Positions 7,801-15,434 are shown, counted from the stretch's first letter. The stretch is 20,949 nt of DNA from Oscillospiraceae bacterium (GCA_022508735.1 JAFLUQ010000026.1:1-20949), one strand, 5' to 3'. The notes: generated by a model not told the origin, from the letters alone. A program made the numbers and translations.

Positions 7801-8519
7801 CAGCTCTCACCTCCGAGGAAATTTCTGCCGAGCTTGGTCTCTATATAGTCCTTAGTATCGCCGAAGAACAGAGACTCCCGGCCGCCGAGGTGCAGCACCT
7901 TTGTAGAGCTTTTCAGTGCTCCGGCGGTGTCGTGAGACACTGTAATCACCGTCACACCCTCCTCGCGGTTGAGGCCGTCGATTATCCTGTAAAACTCGGC
8001 AGTGGCGTGAGGATCGAGGGCGGTGGTAGGCTCGTCGAGAAGTATAAGCTTATCCGCACTGGCCAGAGCGCGGGCCAGAAGCACGCGCTGCTGCTGACCT
8101 CCGCTGAGGTCTCGGTAGCACTCGTTCTTTATATGTAATATATTGAGCCTTTCCATCGCGGCTAAGGCCCTTTTCTTTTCGTCGCGGGAATAGAAGGGCT
8201 TAAGGCCCATAGCCCCCTGACAGCCCGAGAGCACCACTTCAAAAACTCCGGCAGGGAAATCCCTCTGTATATTGGTCTTCTGCGGCATATACCCTATTTC
8301 GCGCCGTGAAAAGCCATCGGCAAAATGGATATGCCCGCTGTAGGCTGATTTAAGGCCCAGTATGGCCTTGATGAGCGTGCTTTTACCGCTGCCGTTCTCG
8401 CCGAGAACACAGAGATAGTCGCCGCTTTCAACAGTAAAATTAAGTCCGCTGACTACCACCTTGCCGTCGTAGCCGAGAGACAGATCTTTTATTTCCAAAA
8501 GGCTCACTGTAATTTCCAT
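7800..8519 (-). CDS. znuC: Zinc ABC transporter, ATP-binding protein
   Basis: A 239-residue ABC ATPase that powers metal import. Walker A GENGSGKST is at 40-48, the Q-loop MPQ at 78-80, the signature LSGGQQQR at 138-145, Walker B KLILLDEP at 157-164, and the switch histidine is H196 in VTVITVSHD. I chose the ATG at 8517-8519 because family similarity begins within a few residues (LLEIKDLSLGYDG). The frame stays open upstream to 8663, but that extra 48-residue stretch is basic, non-conserved and lies in a block of inverted repeats. The ribosome site is weak (AGAAAG), and a GTG four codons downstream is a possible alternative. Unlike the other junctions of this operon, a 162-bp gap separates it from znuA. 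Confidence 0.9.
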   Translation of the reverse strand: MEITVSLLEIKDLSLGYDGKVVVSGLNFTVESGDYLCVLGENGSGKSTLIKAILGLKSAYSGHIHFADGFSRREIGYMPQKTNIQRDFPAGVFEVVLSGCQGAMGLKPFYSRDEKKRALAAMERLNILHIKNECYRDLSGGQQQRVLLARALASADKLILLDEPTTALDPHATAEFYRIIDGLNREEGVTVITVSHDTAGALKSSTKVLHLGGRESLFFGDTKDYIETKLGRNFLGGES

Positions 8520-8526
8520 CGTCTTT

Positions 8527-8694
8527 CTGCCCACATATTTATAATTAATATTATGCTTTTTCTTATCGTGGGCAGATAAGACGCATATGGAAATTTTGCG
8601 CATCGCCGTTTCCGAACCCCATCGCGGGGCGAGGAAACAATGGCGGCGCATAAAATTCGCCATAGGCGATAACGTGACTTGTCACGTTATTGCC
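8527..8694. repeat. Block of inverted repeats between znuA and znuC
   Basis: Three separate foldable elements fill the gap. The first is a 14-bp inverted repeat with a TT centre (8665-8678 with 8681-8694, one G-T pair) that contains the znuA stop codon. The second is a long imperfect inverted repeat (8590-8613 with 8633-8658) whose loop carries a CCCC/GGGG stem (8617-8620 with 8626-8629). The third is an 8-bp stem CTGCCCAC/GTGGGCAG (8527-8534 with 8568-8575) around AT-rich sequence, just before the znuC start. None has a clear T-run on the minus strand, so these do not look like a terminator. They could protect or process the mRNA, or be a small inserted element. Confidence 0.6.
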
Positions 8695-9599
8695 TCCCTC
8701 AAATTCTCCGCATTTTGTTTCATCAAAGTAATATATGTTACCCCGCTCTCGAACTCCTCCGTCGTCAGGTTGTGGCAGGAGTGGAGCAGCAGCGGCTTTG
8801 CGCCGGTCTCGTCGGCTATGAGCTTAGCTACGGAATTGTTCGACAGCTCCTCATAAAACACGACCTTCGCGCCGTCCGCCCTCATTTCGTCTATCATAGA
8901 GCAGATCTGCCGGACAGACGGCTCTGTGTCACTGCCGCAGGAGTCGTAGGCCGACTCGTAGGCGAGGCCGTATTCCTCGGCAAAATAAACAAGGCTGAAG
9001 CGGCCGCCGTGATATATTTTTTTTGTTTTCGCCGCCTCGGTTATAGAGCGGAATTCTTCGTCAAGCGCGGTCAGCTCAGCCTTTAAGGCCGCAGCATTGG
9101 CGCGGTAAATATCAGCGTTTTCGCCGTCCCGCTCCACAAAGGCCGCAAGAATGTTGTCAACTATCGTAAGGCACATATGGGGGTCTGTCCAGATATGCGG
9201 GTCAAGGCCGATACTGTGCTCGCGGTCATGATTATGGCCGTGGCCATCGTCCTCGTGCTTCTCAAGCTCAATATCTTTACTGGCGTCCACCACGGTGGGG
9301 CCGTCCATGTTCTCCACTATACGCGCGGCCCAGGGTTCCATGCTCTCCCCGGTATAGATAAAGATGTCGCTCTCGCTTATGTCAATAACGTCGCCGGTGC
9401 TTGGCTCATAGCTGTGGCTCTCCCGCCCCGGGGTGAGCAGCAGCTTTATATCGGCCTTGCCTCCGGCAATGGTCCGGGCAAAGTCATAGGTCGGAAAAAG
9501 GGTGGTGACGATCCTGAGCCCCTCGGTCTCGCTGACATTTCTCTCGCTGCAGCCACAGAGCAGCAGAAGAAGCGTCAGCACTATACATAGTTTCCTCAC
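8682..9599 (-). CDS. znuA: Zinc-binding lipoprotein of the ABC importer
   Basis: The solute-binding protein, 305 residues from the GTG at 9597-9599. That start gives an ideal lipoprotein signal (MRKLCIVLTLLLLLCGC, lipid-modified Cys17) and a 4-base GTGA overlap with zur. The ATG at 9632 would put eleven unneeded residues in front of it. Predicted zinc ligands are H62 in GRESHSYEPS, H135 in GLDPHIWTDPH and H197 in KKIYHGGRFS. In the LLLHSCHN block a His stands where many homologues have Asp. A His/Asp-rich loop at ~114-128 (EKHEDDGHGHNHDREH) is typical of zinc rather than manganese binders. The C-terminus and stop fall inside the 14-bp inverted repeat at 8665-8694. The family is certain; the metal is inferred. 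Confidence 0.92.
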   Translation of the reverse strand: MRKLCIVLTLLLLLCGCSERNVSETEGLRIVTTLFPTYDFARTIAGGKADIKLLLTPGRESHSYEPSTGDVIDISESDIFIYTGESMEPWAARIVENMDGPTVVDASKDIELEKHEDDGHGHNHDREHSIGLDPHIWTDPHMCLTIVDNILAAFVERDGENADIYRANAAALKAELTALDEEFRSITEAAKTKKIYHGGRFSLVYFAEEYGLAYESAYDSCGSDTEPSVRQICSMIDEMRADGAKVVFYEELSNNSVAKLIADETGAKPLLLHSCHNLTTEEFESGVTYITLMKQNAENLREAIT

Positions 9600-10006
9600 A
9601 TTGAGCAGCCCCCTTCCCTGCACTCCCCGCACAGGCCGTACATCACTGTGCGTGAATTGTCTACCTCAAAGCCGTGGTGCTCAAGAATGTGCGGCGCAAT
9701 GGTAGAGAGAAAGTCGCAGTCCACGTGAAACAGCTCCCCGCAGGATAGGCACTTCAGGTGAAAGTGCTCATGGCACTCATGGTTTTCTCCCACATACTGA
9801 TAGCAGGCTCCGCCGTCCATCTGAAATCTCCTCACCAGCCCGCTCTCGACCATGCGGTCGAGCTGGCGATAGACCGTGGCCAGCCCCACAGAAGCGCCCT
9901 CGCTCTTTAAATGCAACACAATGTCCCCTGCCGTAACATGCGGCAGAGGACAGTTTTTCATGTATTCAAGTATCAGCTCACGCTGTTTTGTCTTATAGTC
10001 AGCCAT
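9596..10006 (-). CDS. zur: Fur-family metalloregulator, probably zinc uptake repressor
   Basis: A 136-residue Fur-type repressor and the first gene of the zinc operon. The DNA-reading helix region GLATVYRQLDRMVESGLVRRF is at about 41-61. The dimerisation domain has HEHFHLKCLSCG with CxxC at 86-89, and a second CxxC (CGEC) at 126-129 for the structural zinc. The start ATG (10004-10006) has a GGGAG site five bases upstream. It is co-transcribed with znuA, overlapping it by four bases, and a Fur-family palindrome lies over the promoter, so autoregulation is expected. Fur and PerR are alternatives by sequence alone. The znuABC linkage favours Zur. Confidence 0.9.
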   Translation of the reverse strand: MADYKTKQRELILEYMKNCPLPHVTAGDIVLHLKSEGASVGLATVYRQLDRMVESGLVRRFQMDGGACYQYVGENHECHEHFHLKCLSCGELFHVDCDFLSTIAPHILEHHGFEVDNSRTVMYGLCGECREGGCSM

Positions 10007-10059
10007 AATACTCCCGCGCGGGAACCGTAAACGATTCCGCTACGCCGCCCCTCTCATTT

Positions 10060-10090
10060 CTGAACGCTTGAATGCCATTCAAGCGTTCAG
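10060..10090 (-). repeat. 14-bp hairpin in the zur 5' untranslated region
   Basis: CTGAACGCTTGAAT (10060-10073) and its exact complement (10077-10090) surround a 3-nt centre. It lies between the metal box and the zur start and is transcribed in the leader of about 107 nt. No T-run follows, so it is not an intrinsic terminator. A second imperfect stem with a TAAA loop follows at 10021-10038. It may affect mRNA stability or bind a second regulator. Confidence 0.7.
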
Positions 10091-10093
10091 CGC

Positions 10094-10116
10094 AAATTGA
10101 AAATGATTTTCAATTT
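10094..10116 (-). promoter_or_regulatory. Fur-family (Zur) operator
   Basis: A perfect palindrome of 11-1-11 bases centred on position 10105. Its core TGAAAAT-G-ATTTTCA is the 7-1-7 form of Fur-family boxes. It begins 3 bp downstream of the -10 element and covers the expected start of transcription, so a bound repressor would block the zur-znuACB promoter. The best candidate binder is the downstream zur product. Confidence 0.85.
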
Positions 10117-10119
10117 CAT

Positions 10120-10148
10120 ATTATAGCACCATGGGCAGACTTTGTCAA
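10120..10148 (-). promoter_or_regulatory. SigA-type promoter of the zur-znuACB operon
   Basis: A consensus minus-strand promoter: TTGACA (10143-10148), 17-bp spacer, TATAAT (10120-10125). Expected start near 10113, inside the metal box. Confidence 0.92.
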
Positions 10149-10177
10149 TACTATTTTTTCAGATTTTTTGGGGAAAA

Positions 10178-11689
10178 TCAGCCCCTGAAGTTTGTGTCGT
10201 CCATCATTTCGCCGTGCTCTGAATTATCAGTGACCATTTTCTGGTCGCGCATACGGCGCGCCAGCTTGATCCGGCCGATAATAAGTATCAGCGCCGCAGA
10301 GAATATACCGCCGACAATGAGGCCCAAAACTATGTAAAGCTCATAGAGCGGAGGCTCAGGCTTGGATTCTGTTTCCGTTTCGGGCTCCGGTTCGGGTTCG
10401 GGCTCAGCTTCAGCTTTAGGATTGATAATTTCATCTATACGGTCATATATAGCCTCTATATCGGCCTTGACCTTTTCTTCTGCTTCAGGCGTTGTAACCA
10501 CATACTCGTTAGTCATCAAAGCAATAATATTATCACAGTATTCGGCCTCAAAGGTCAAATTTCCGGCTTCAATGCTAAGATCTATGTACCTGTTCATTCT
10601 CTCGGCGTACCTTTCATCAGAGCCGTCCAAGGCGCTTTCAAAGTTGCGGCTTGCTGCCGCTCTCTTTCTATCGGCCTCAGCCCGGGCGGTTTCCGCACGG
10701 GTCTCATAGGCCTTTATAAGAGAATCCATATCCTTGGCCACGCAGTCGTTGAGTATGTCGCCGTAGGCCGAGGCAATTTCGTACTTCCATACGTTTTCCA
10801 TTGCGTCAATTCCGCTCTCTATCTCGGCAAAGACATGTTTGTCAAGCGCCTCAACAGTGGTCAGGTATTCTCCCGTGCTTTCACGTTCGGTGTCGGCAGA
10901 ACTCTCACTATTGGCAGTTTTATTCTTTGCAGAGCTCTCACTGTCTGTGGAGCGCACACTGACGGTGGTACGTTCATTGCTCGGCTTGATATATACCGCC
11001 GAGACCACACCAAAGACTACAGCACAGATAAGCGCCGTTGCCAAAATAATATACCGCCCGTCATGGATCATACGAAGGCAGTCTCTTTTCCGCTGGCTCA
11101 TTTTGCTGGAATCGATTCGCTCCATGCACAGCCATATAAGTGCGATAAGTCCAATAATTGCCACTATGGCGGCTATGTCGGCAATATACCGCCATATACG
11201 GCTTTCGTTCCCCGTCTGTCTCTCAGCGTGCTTCTTCTTCGCAGGCGTCGGCTTCTCCTTTTCAGGCGACAGCTTCTCCATAAGCTCGTCCGCCTTCTTG
11301 GTCACAGAGCCGGCGTCGGTTATTTTTTCGAGATACGCCTCGTTTTTAGCTATTTCCGCCTGAAGCCTTGCCGACATATTGTAAGCCTCGTATATGTGCT
11401 TCGTATTATCCTCAAGGTCAGGGTATTCGCCCGACAGCTCAAGCACTCCGGTGCGCACCTGCTGAGCATAGTCCCACTCTTGCTTTTTCAGATTCAACAT
11501 ATAATTATATAAGTAAATCCTTCTTATTTCAGCTCTCACGTCCTGAGCCGCGCCGCTGTCGTATACGTATTCTCTCAGCTCTGCTGCCGCCTCGGCATTC
11601 TCCGCACGGTCGGCGGCCTCAAGATAGCCGGCGCTTGCGGGCATGGCCAGCAGCATGAGAGCTGCGATAATCATAATAAGTTTTCTCAT
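10178..11689 (-). CDS. Unrecognised three-TM membrane protein with two predicted external domains
   Basis: Not a family I recognise; 503 residues. The ATG at 11687-11689 with a GAGGTG site begins a signal peptide (MRKLIMIIAALMLLAMPASA). An upstream in-frame ATG at 11788 lies beyond the promoter and is rejected. Residues 21-166 are charged, Ala/Glu-rich and probably helical. TM segments are at about 167-189 and 212-234, separated by a basic loop (SQRKRD), and a third is at about 450-472. By the positive-inside rule, 21-166 and 235-449 face outside. The second external part has a Ser/Thr-rich start, helical coiled-coil-like stretches (ETRAETARAEADRKRAAASR) and a Glu-Pro linker at ~426-447 before the last TM. 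It could be an envelope sensor or scaffold, but nothing shows a function. The gene is probably monocistronic; no terminator is seen before the zur promoter 30 bp away. Confidence 0.75.
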   Translation of the reverse strand: MRKLIMIIAALMLLAMPASAGYLEAADRAENAEAAAELREYVYDSGAAQDVRAEIRRIYLYNYMLNLKKQEWDYAQQVRTGVLELSGEYPDLEDNTKHIYEAYNMSARLQAEIAKNEAYLEKITDAGSVTKKADELMEKLSPEKEKPTPAKKKHAERQTGNESRIWRYIADIAAIVAIIGLIALIWLCMERIDSSKMSQRKRDCLRMIHDGRYIILATALICAVVFGVVSAVYIKPSNERTTVSVRSTDSESSAKNKTANSESSADTERESTGEYLTTVEALDKHVFAEIESGIDAMENVWKYEIASAYGDILNDCVAKDMDSLIKAYETRAETARAEADRKRAAASRNFESALDGSDERYAERMNRYIDLSIEAGNLTFEAEYCDNIIALMTNEYVVTTPEAEEKVKADIEAIYDRIDEIINPKAEAEPEPEPEPETETESKPEPPLYELYIVLGLIVGGIFSAALILIIGRIKLARRMRDQKMVTDNSEHGEMMDDTNFRG

Positions 11690-11708
11690 TATTTTCACCT
11701 CACTGTTA

Positions 11709-11737
11709 ATTTTACATTTTTTAGCCTGAAAAGTCAA
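11709..11737 (-). promoter_or_regulatory. SigA-type promoter of the three-TM protein gene
   Basis: On the minus strand, TTGACT (11732-11737), 17-bp spacer, TAAAAT (11709-11714), with TG directly before the -10. The start would fall close to the ribosome site, so the leader is very short. Confidence 0.8.
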
Positions 11738-11767
11738 GATTTTTCTTGCATTTTTTTTATCAGGCTG
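11722..11767. repeat. Inverted TCAGGCT copies in a divergent promoter region
   Basis: TAGCCTGA (11722-11729) and TCAGGCTG (11760-11767) form an inverted repeat with 7 matching bases. One copy lies in the spacer of each of the two divergent promoters. They could be operator half-sites for one regulator acting on both genes. The short match could also be chance. Confidence 0.35.
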
Positions 11768-11774
11768 ATATAAT
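11746..11774 (+). promoter_or_regulatory. SigA-type promoter of the GH105 gene
   Basis: TTGCAT (11746-11751), 17-bp spacer, TATAAT (11769-11774) with a TGA extended -10. Its -35 is only 8 bp from the -35 of the divergent promoter, so RNA polymerases may compete for the region. Confidence 0.82.
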
Positions 11775-11818
11775 AAAACAAAAAACATTCCAAAAACACT
11801 TTATGAAAGGAAAATACT

Positions 11819-12952
11819 ATGCTGAGCTATAGTGAAATCGTTGAAAATATTCGCCGCGCCAACGGCTATTGGCAGACTAACGTTGCCCCTACCGAAGAGA
11901 CCAACGATGTGCCCGTCGCCTTTTGGGATACAGCCGCCTACCACACCGGCAATATGGAGGCCTACTTCCTCTTAGGCGATGAAAGCTACAGGGCCTATTC
12001 CGAGGCCTGGGCCGAATATAATAACTGGGTAGGCCACCCCACCGAGGCCCCGCCCGAGGAGTGGACCTTTGCATACAGTCAGGACCCAACCTCCAAGGCG
12101 GCCCTGTTCGGCGACTGGCAAACCTGCTTCCAAACCTATTTCGACCTCTATAAGCTCGATCCCGACCCGAAAAAGATAGCCCGTGCCAAATATGTGGCCG
12201 ACTATCAGCTCTCCACAGGGGAAAACGGCTACTGGTGGTGGGCCGATGCGCTTTACATGGTAATGCCCGTGTATATAAAGCTTTACCAGACCTTCGGCGA
12301 CGTGAAATATCTCGACGCGCTTTATCGCTTCTTTAAATTCGCCAAGGAGCTCATGTACGACGGCGAGGACGGTATGCCGAATCCCGTGGGCGGAGGCTAC
12401 GCACATTTGTTCTACCGTGACGGCAGCTATGTTGGCAGCGAGATAAACGGAATCAAAAACTTCTGGGCTCGCGGCGACGGCTGGGTATTCGCCGGGCTCG
12501 CAAAGGTGCTTGCCGCTATGCCAAAGGACTATGAGCACTACGATTATTTCAAAAGGACCTATCTTGAAATGGCCCCGGCCATCGCCGCCTGCCAGAAGGT
12601 AGACAACCGCGGCAACGGCTTCTGGACGCAGTCCATGCTGGCGAACTATCCCCTCAGCGACGAAAACCCCGAGGGCTATGAGACCAGCGGCACCGGCTTC
12701 TTTACATACGGCTTCTTCTGGGGCATTAACCACGGCTTTCTTGATGAAGAGACCTACCTCCCCGTGGCCGAGCGCGCTCTCAGCTACCTTTCAAGAGTAG
12801 CGCTTCATGAGGACGGCAAGGTGGGCTATGTTCAGCCCATAGGCTCCAACGCCACACAGGCCACGCCGCGCGAGCGCACTGTGAACTTCGGCGTGGGCGC
12901 GTTCTTACTTGCTATGAGCGAAGCGGCAAGATACGCAAAACGCGAAAAATAA
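11819..12952 (+). CDS. GH105/GH88-type unsaturated glycuronyl hydrolase
   Basis: A 377-residue (alpha/alpha)6-barrel enzyme. The family removes the 4,5-unsaturated uronic acid that polysaccharide lyases leave on pectin (rhamnogalacturonan) or similar oligosaccharides. Supporting motifs are GDWQTCFQTYFDLY (98-111), WWWADALYM (139-147) with the likely acid Asp143, FWARGDGWVFAGLAKVLAAMP (215-235), and WTQSMLANYP with ETSGTGFFTYGFFWGINHG near the end. There is no signal peptide, so it acts in the cytoplasm on imported oligosaccharides. A GAAAGGA site precedes the ATG. No lyase, transporter or AraC-type regulator is adjacent, which is unusual for this family, so the substrate cannot be read from context. 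A terminator follows at 13070. Confidence 0.85.
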   Translation: MLSYSEIVENIRRANGYWQTNVAPTEETNDVPVAFWDTAAYHTGNMEAYFLLGDESYRAYSEAWAEYNNWVGHPTEAPPEEWTFAYSQDPTSKAALFGDWQTCFQTYFDLYKLDPDPKKIARAKYVADYQLSTGENGYWWWADALYMVMPVYIKLYQTFGDVKYLDALYRFFKFAKELMYDGEDGMPNPVGGGYAHLFYRDGSYVGSEINGIKNFWARGDGWVFAGLAKVLAAMPKDYEHYDYFKRTYLEMAPAIAACQKVDNRGNGFWTQSMLANYPLSDENPEGYETSGTGFFTYGFFWGINHGFLDEETYLPVAERALSYLSRVALHEDGKVGYVQPIGSNATQATPRERTVNFGVGAFLLAMSEAARYAKREK

Positions 12953-13069
12953 GCGTCGCATCTCACCATTTATCACCGCTTGAAGTACACAAAGTACATC
13001 GGCGCGGTTCAAAACGGCAATCTGCTCGCTTCTTTTTCACGTTATTTGAAATTTGAATAAATTATTTTT

Positions 13070-13098
13070 AAAAAGCGGGAACTTTTCCCCGCTTTTTT
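13070..13098 (+). terminator. Rho-independent terminator after the GH105 gene
   Basis: AAAAAGCGGG (13070-13079) pairs with CCCGCTTTTT (13088-13097) and ends in a T-run. The A-run on the left arm would let it work in both directions. The 118 bp between the GH105 stop and this hairpin hold only weak imperfect repeats around GTACACAAAGTAC (12985-12997), and I see no gene there. Confidence 0.85.
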
Positions 13099-13129
13099 CG
13101 TCTAATTTATAAGAAAAGGAGGTATACCC

Positions 13130-15421
13130 ATGAAAAAACTTATTCCAATTTTTGCCGCCATGTTTATTCTGATTATCGGCGGCGCGGCGCTGGCCGATGA
13201 GCCGGTCATGGAGGGCGCACAGGTGCTTGACGCCTCGCAAAACCCCACAATAAACTATACCCAGAAGGGTGAGGGCGGCCTGCCGTACCTTACATGCAAT
13301 TACATCATCTATGTTCCGCTGGACGAGTACCACACTAACCTCCTCGGTTTGAGCGTGACTGAGACAGAAAACGCCGTTACTATCGACCGCCTGCCCGATA
13401 ACGGCGAATACCGCTATATTCCTAAACAGACCGAAAAAATCACCGGCGGTGCTATAACCGAGGTGAATAAGAACTTAGTGCTTGTCGGCGACAAGTACGA
13501 AAATTCATACTACAAGCTTGCGCGCTATGGCAATGTGCTTTATCTGCCTCTCAGCTGGGAGCATATTCAAAGACTTGGAATAAGTCTCATCGACCCGTGG
13601 TGCACAAACTGGAACGTAAGCGTCAAAAACATATCTGTATATTCCGACAGCCGTTTTTACACCACAGAGTCCGGCGGCGAATGGATGAGCGGCTGGTACT
13701 CCAATACGGATTATTACCTTGTGAGCGGCGTAAGCGCTGCCCGAGTGAGCAAAAGAAACCGCCGTTTTTTCAGCGACATCGAGCTTTACTACAGCTGCCG
13801 CAGTGATGAATTCATTGAGTTCACAAACAAGTTTTTCCCAGAGTTCTATGAAAAAGGTCTTGAGATAGAAGGCGACACGCTGCTTGTTGACGGCGGCTAT
13901 TTCACCTGGCGTCCCGACCACTACGGCAGCACTCCGAGCGAGCTTTACCGCTTGGAGATAGACCTCCCCTCCGGCGAGCTTATAGACGCGGAGCTGCTGA
14001 AAAGAAATGTCTATGATCCGCTCTATGGCGGCTATGAAGACGAAAGCGGCAATATTGATCAGGAAATTCTCTATACAAATATGTTCGGTGAGCCCAGCTA
14101 CTTCTACTATGACGGCGGCCACGTGATATTAAACGGCACCATGATGCGCAGCTACACCGGTTTTGTGTATAAGGTACATGGCCGTAACGATGACGGTCAG
14201 ATAATGTCCTCCGGCGCCAGCGCCTCCTCCTACTGGATCCGCGTTGAAGACCTTGAGAACTACGGCTACGACATGGTGACGGACTTCATTGGCCATGCGA
14301 CCTATTTCACCCGCAACCCCAATAAGGCAATAACTCCGTTGGGCTTTGAGGGCAATAGTGAGCATCTGCCCATATATGAGTCCGACTGGAAGATATATAT
14401 CGACAACGTGGAGCCGAAGCAGTATTTTAACATCGGCGGCTACACTATGGTGAACAGCGGCGAGCTTGGCGAATACGAAGAGGGCGAGCTTGACCCGGGC
14501 TACCGTGTGCGCTATGTAACCACTGAGGACATGGTGATCCACGAACAGAAGATCGTCGGCTATTACAGCGTTGACGTGTTCGACGAGCCGCTTGAGGAGC
14601 TGCACACCGAATACCTGACCGACGTGATGTACGCCTTTGTTCTTCCCAAGGCCGACGGCTCGCTGGAGGTTCCACGGCCCGACGTGCTCCGTCAGGTGGT
14701 GGAAAAGGCCCATAATGACGGCGCGAAGGTGCACGCCTCCATCGGCGGCTACGGTACGCCGGAGCAGAACATACTTCTTCATTTTATCAATACCGCAAGC
14801 GATGAGCAAAAGACCCGAAGGTTTATCGAAAGCGCCGTCTGGATGGTGCGCGAATACGATCTCGACGGCATAGAGATAGACTGGGAGCACCCCACCGACG
14901 ACACTAAGGATCTCTTTGAGAGCTTCATTCACGCCGTCTGCTCCGACCCGAGGCTCCCCAGCGTAAGCGCGGCGCTCTGTGGCTGCTTCCGTGACGGAAC
15001 CCCGATATATGCTTCGGCGGCGGTGAACGACGGCGTGCTTAAAGACCTTGATTTCATAGATATAATGGCCTACGATGAGAACCTGACCGACCACTCAACC
15101 TATGAGTTTGCCGAAAGCTCCATGAATTACTGGCTGAGCCGCGGCGTTCCTGCAGAAAAGCTCATCCTCGGCATACCGCTCTACTCCCAGCCCAGCTTCT
15201 GGCAGTACCGCCATCTTCATGAGGCAGGCTACGACATTCTCCACAGCGACTATGCCGACACACCCTATTCCCCTTCATATTATAACAGTCTCGACACAAT
15301 AAAGCGTAAGCTTGCTTTGGCAAAGTCCGTGGCAGGCGGAGTAATGTTTTTCGACGTGCATGAGGATACCAACGACGAGACAAGCGCGGTAAAGGCCGCC
15401 TGGGAAGCGCTTCAGCGCTAA
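13130..15421 (+). CDS. Secreted GH18-type glycosidase with N-terminal CuAO-like regions
   Basis: A 763-residue exported protein. The ATG follows AAAGGAGG and starts a signal peptide (MKKLIPIFAAMFILIIGG, cut near ALA-DE). Residues ~40-180 hold copper-amine-oxidase-like units (NYIIYVPLDEYHTNLLGL; VLYLPLSWEHIQRLGI). A third unit (IRVEDLENYGYDMV) occurs near 370-395. Residues 474-763 form a GH18 TIM barrel: HASIGGYG at 535-542, DGIEIDWEHP from 579 with the catalytic acid E586 and D584, and DIMAYD at 644-649. The usual DGxDxDxE motif has Glu at 582 instead of Asp. The family hydrolyses chitin, N-glycans or peptidoglycan by substrate assistance. The CuAO-like front end is often seen on Clostridial envelope proteins, so wall hydrolysis is possible. 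I see no clear promoter after the terminator at 13070, and no terminator follows before the trp promoter. Confidence 0.85.
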   Translation: MKKLIPIFAAMFILIIGGAALADEPVMEGAQVLDASQNPTINYTQKGEGGLPYLTCNYIIYVPLDEYHTNLLGLSVTETENAVTIDRLPDNGEYRYIPKQTEKITGGAITEVNKNLVLVGDKYENSYYKLARYGNVLYLPLSWEHIQRLGISLIDPWCTNWNVSVKNISVYSDSRFYTTESGGEWMSGWYSNTDYYLVSGVSAARVSKRNRRFFSDIELYYSCRSDEFIEFTNKFFPEFYEKGLEIEGDTLLVDGGYFTWRPDHYGSTPSELYRLEIDLPSGELIDAELLKRNVYDPLYGGYEDESGNIDQEILYTNMFGEPSYFYYDGGHVILNGTMMRSYTGFVYKVHGRNDDGQIMSSGASASSYWIRVEDLENYGYDMVTDFIGHATYFTRNPNKAITPLGFEGNSEHLPIYESDWKIYIDNVEPKQYFNIGGYTMVNSGELGEYEEGELDPGYRVRYVTTEDMVIHEQKIVGYYSVDVFDEPLEELHTEYLTDVMYAFVLPKADGSLEVPRPDVLRQVVEKAHNDGAKVHASIGGYGTPEQNILLHFINTASDEQKTRRFIESAVWMVREYDLDGIEIDWEHPTDDTKDLFESFIHAVCSDPRLPSVSAALCGCFRDGTPIYASAAVNDGVLKDLDFIDIMAYDENLTDHSTYEFAESSMNYWLSRGVPAEKLILGIPLYSQPSFWQYRHLHEAGYDILHSDYADTPYSPSYYNSLDTIKRKLALAKSVAGGVMFFDVHEDTNDETSAVKAAWEALQR

Positions 15422-15434
15422 AATAAAAAAACTA

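Noticed and set aside
8520..8663. In-frame N-terminal extension of znuC by 48 residues up to an ATG at 8663
   Set aside because: The extension is basic and low in similarity to the family, crosses three inverted repeats, and the ABC ATPase fold starts right after the ATG at 8519.
10362..10440. Ser/Gly repeat run on the plus strand
   Set aside because: It is the antisense shadow of the Glu-Pro linker in the membrane protein and not a separate gene.
12953..13069. Imperfect inverted repeats around GTACACAAAGTAC after the GH105 gene, considered as a small RNA or attachment site
   Set aside because: Stems are short and interrupted, with no promoter or integrase context.
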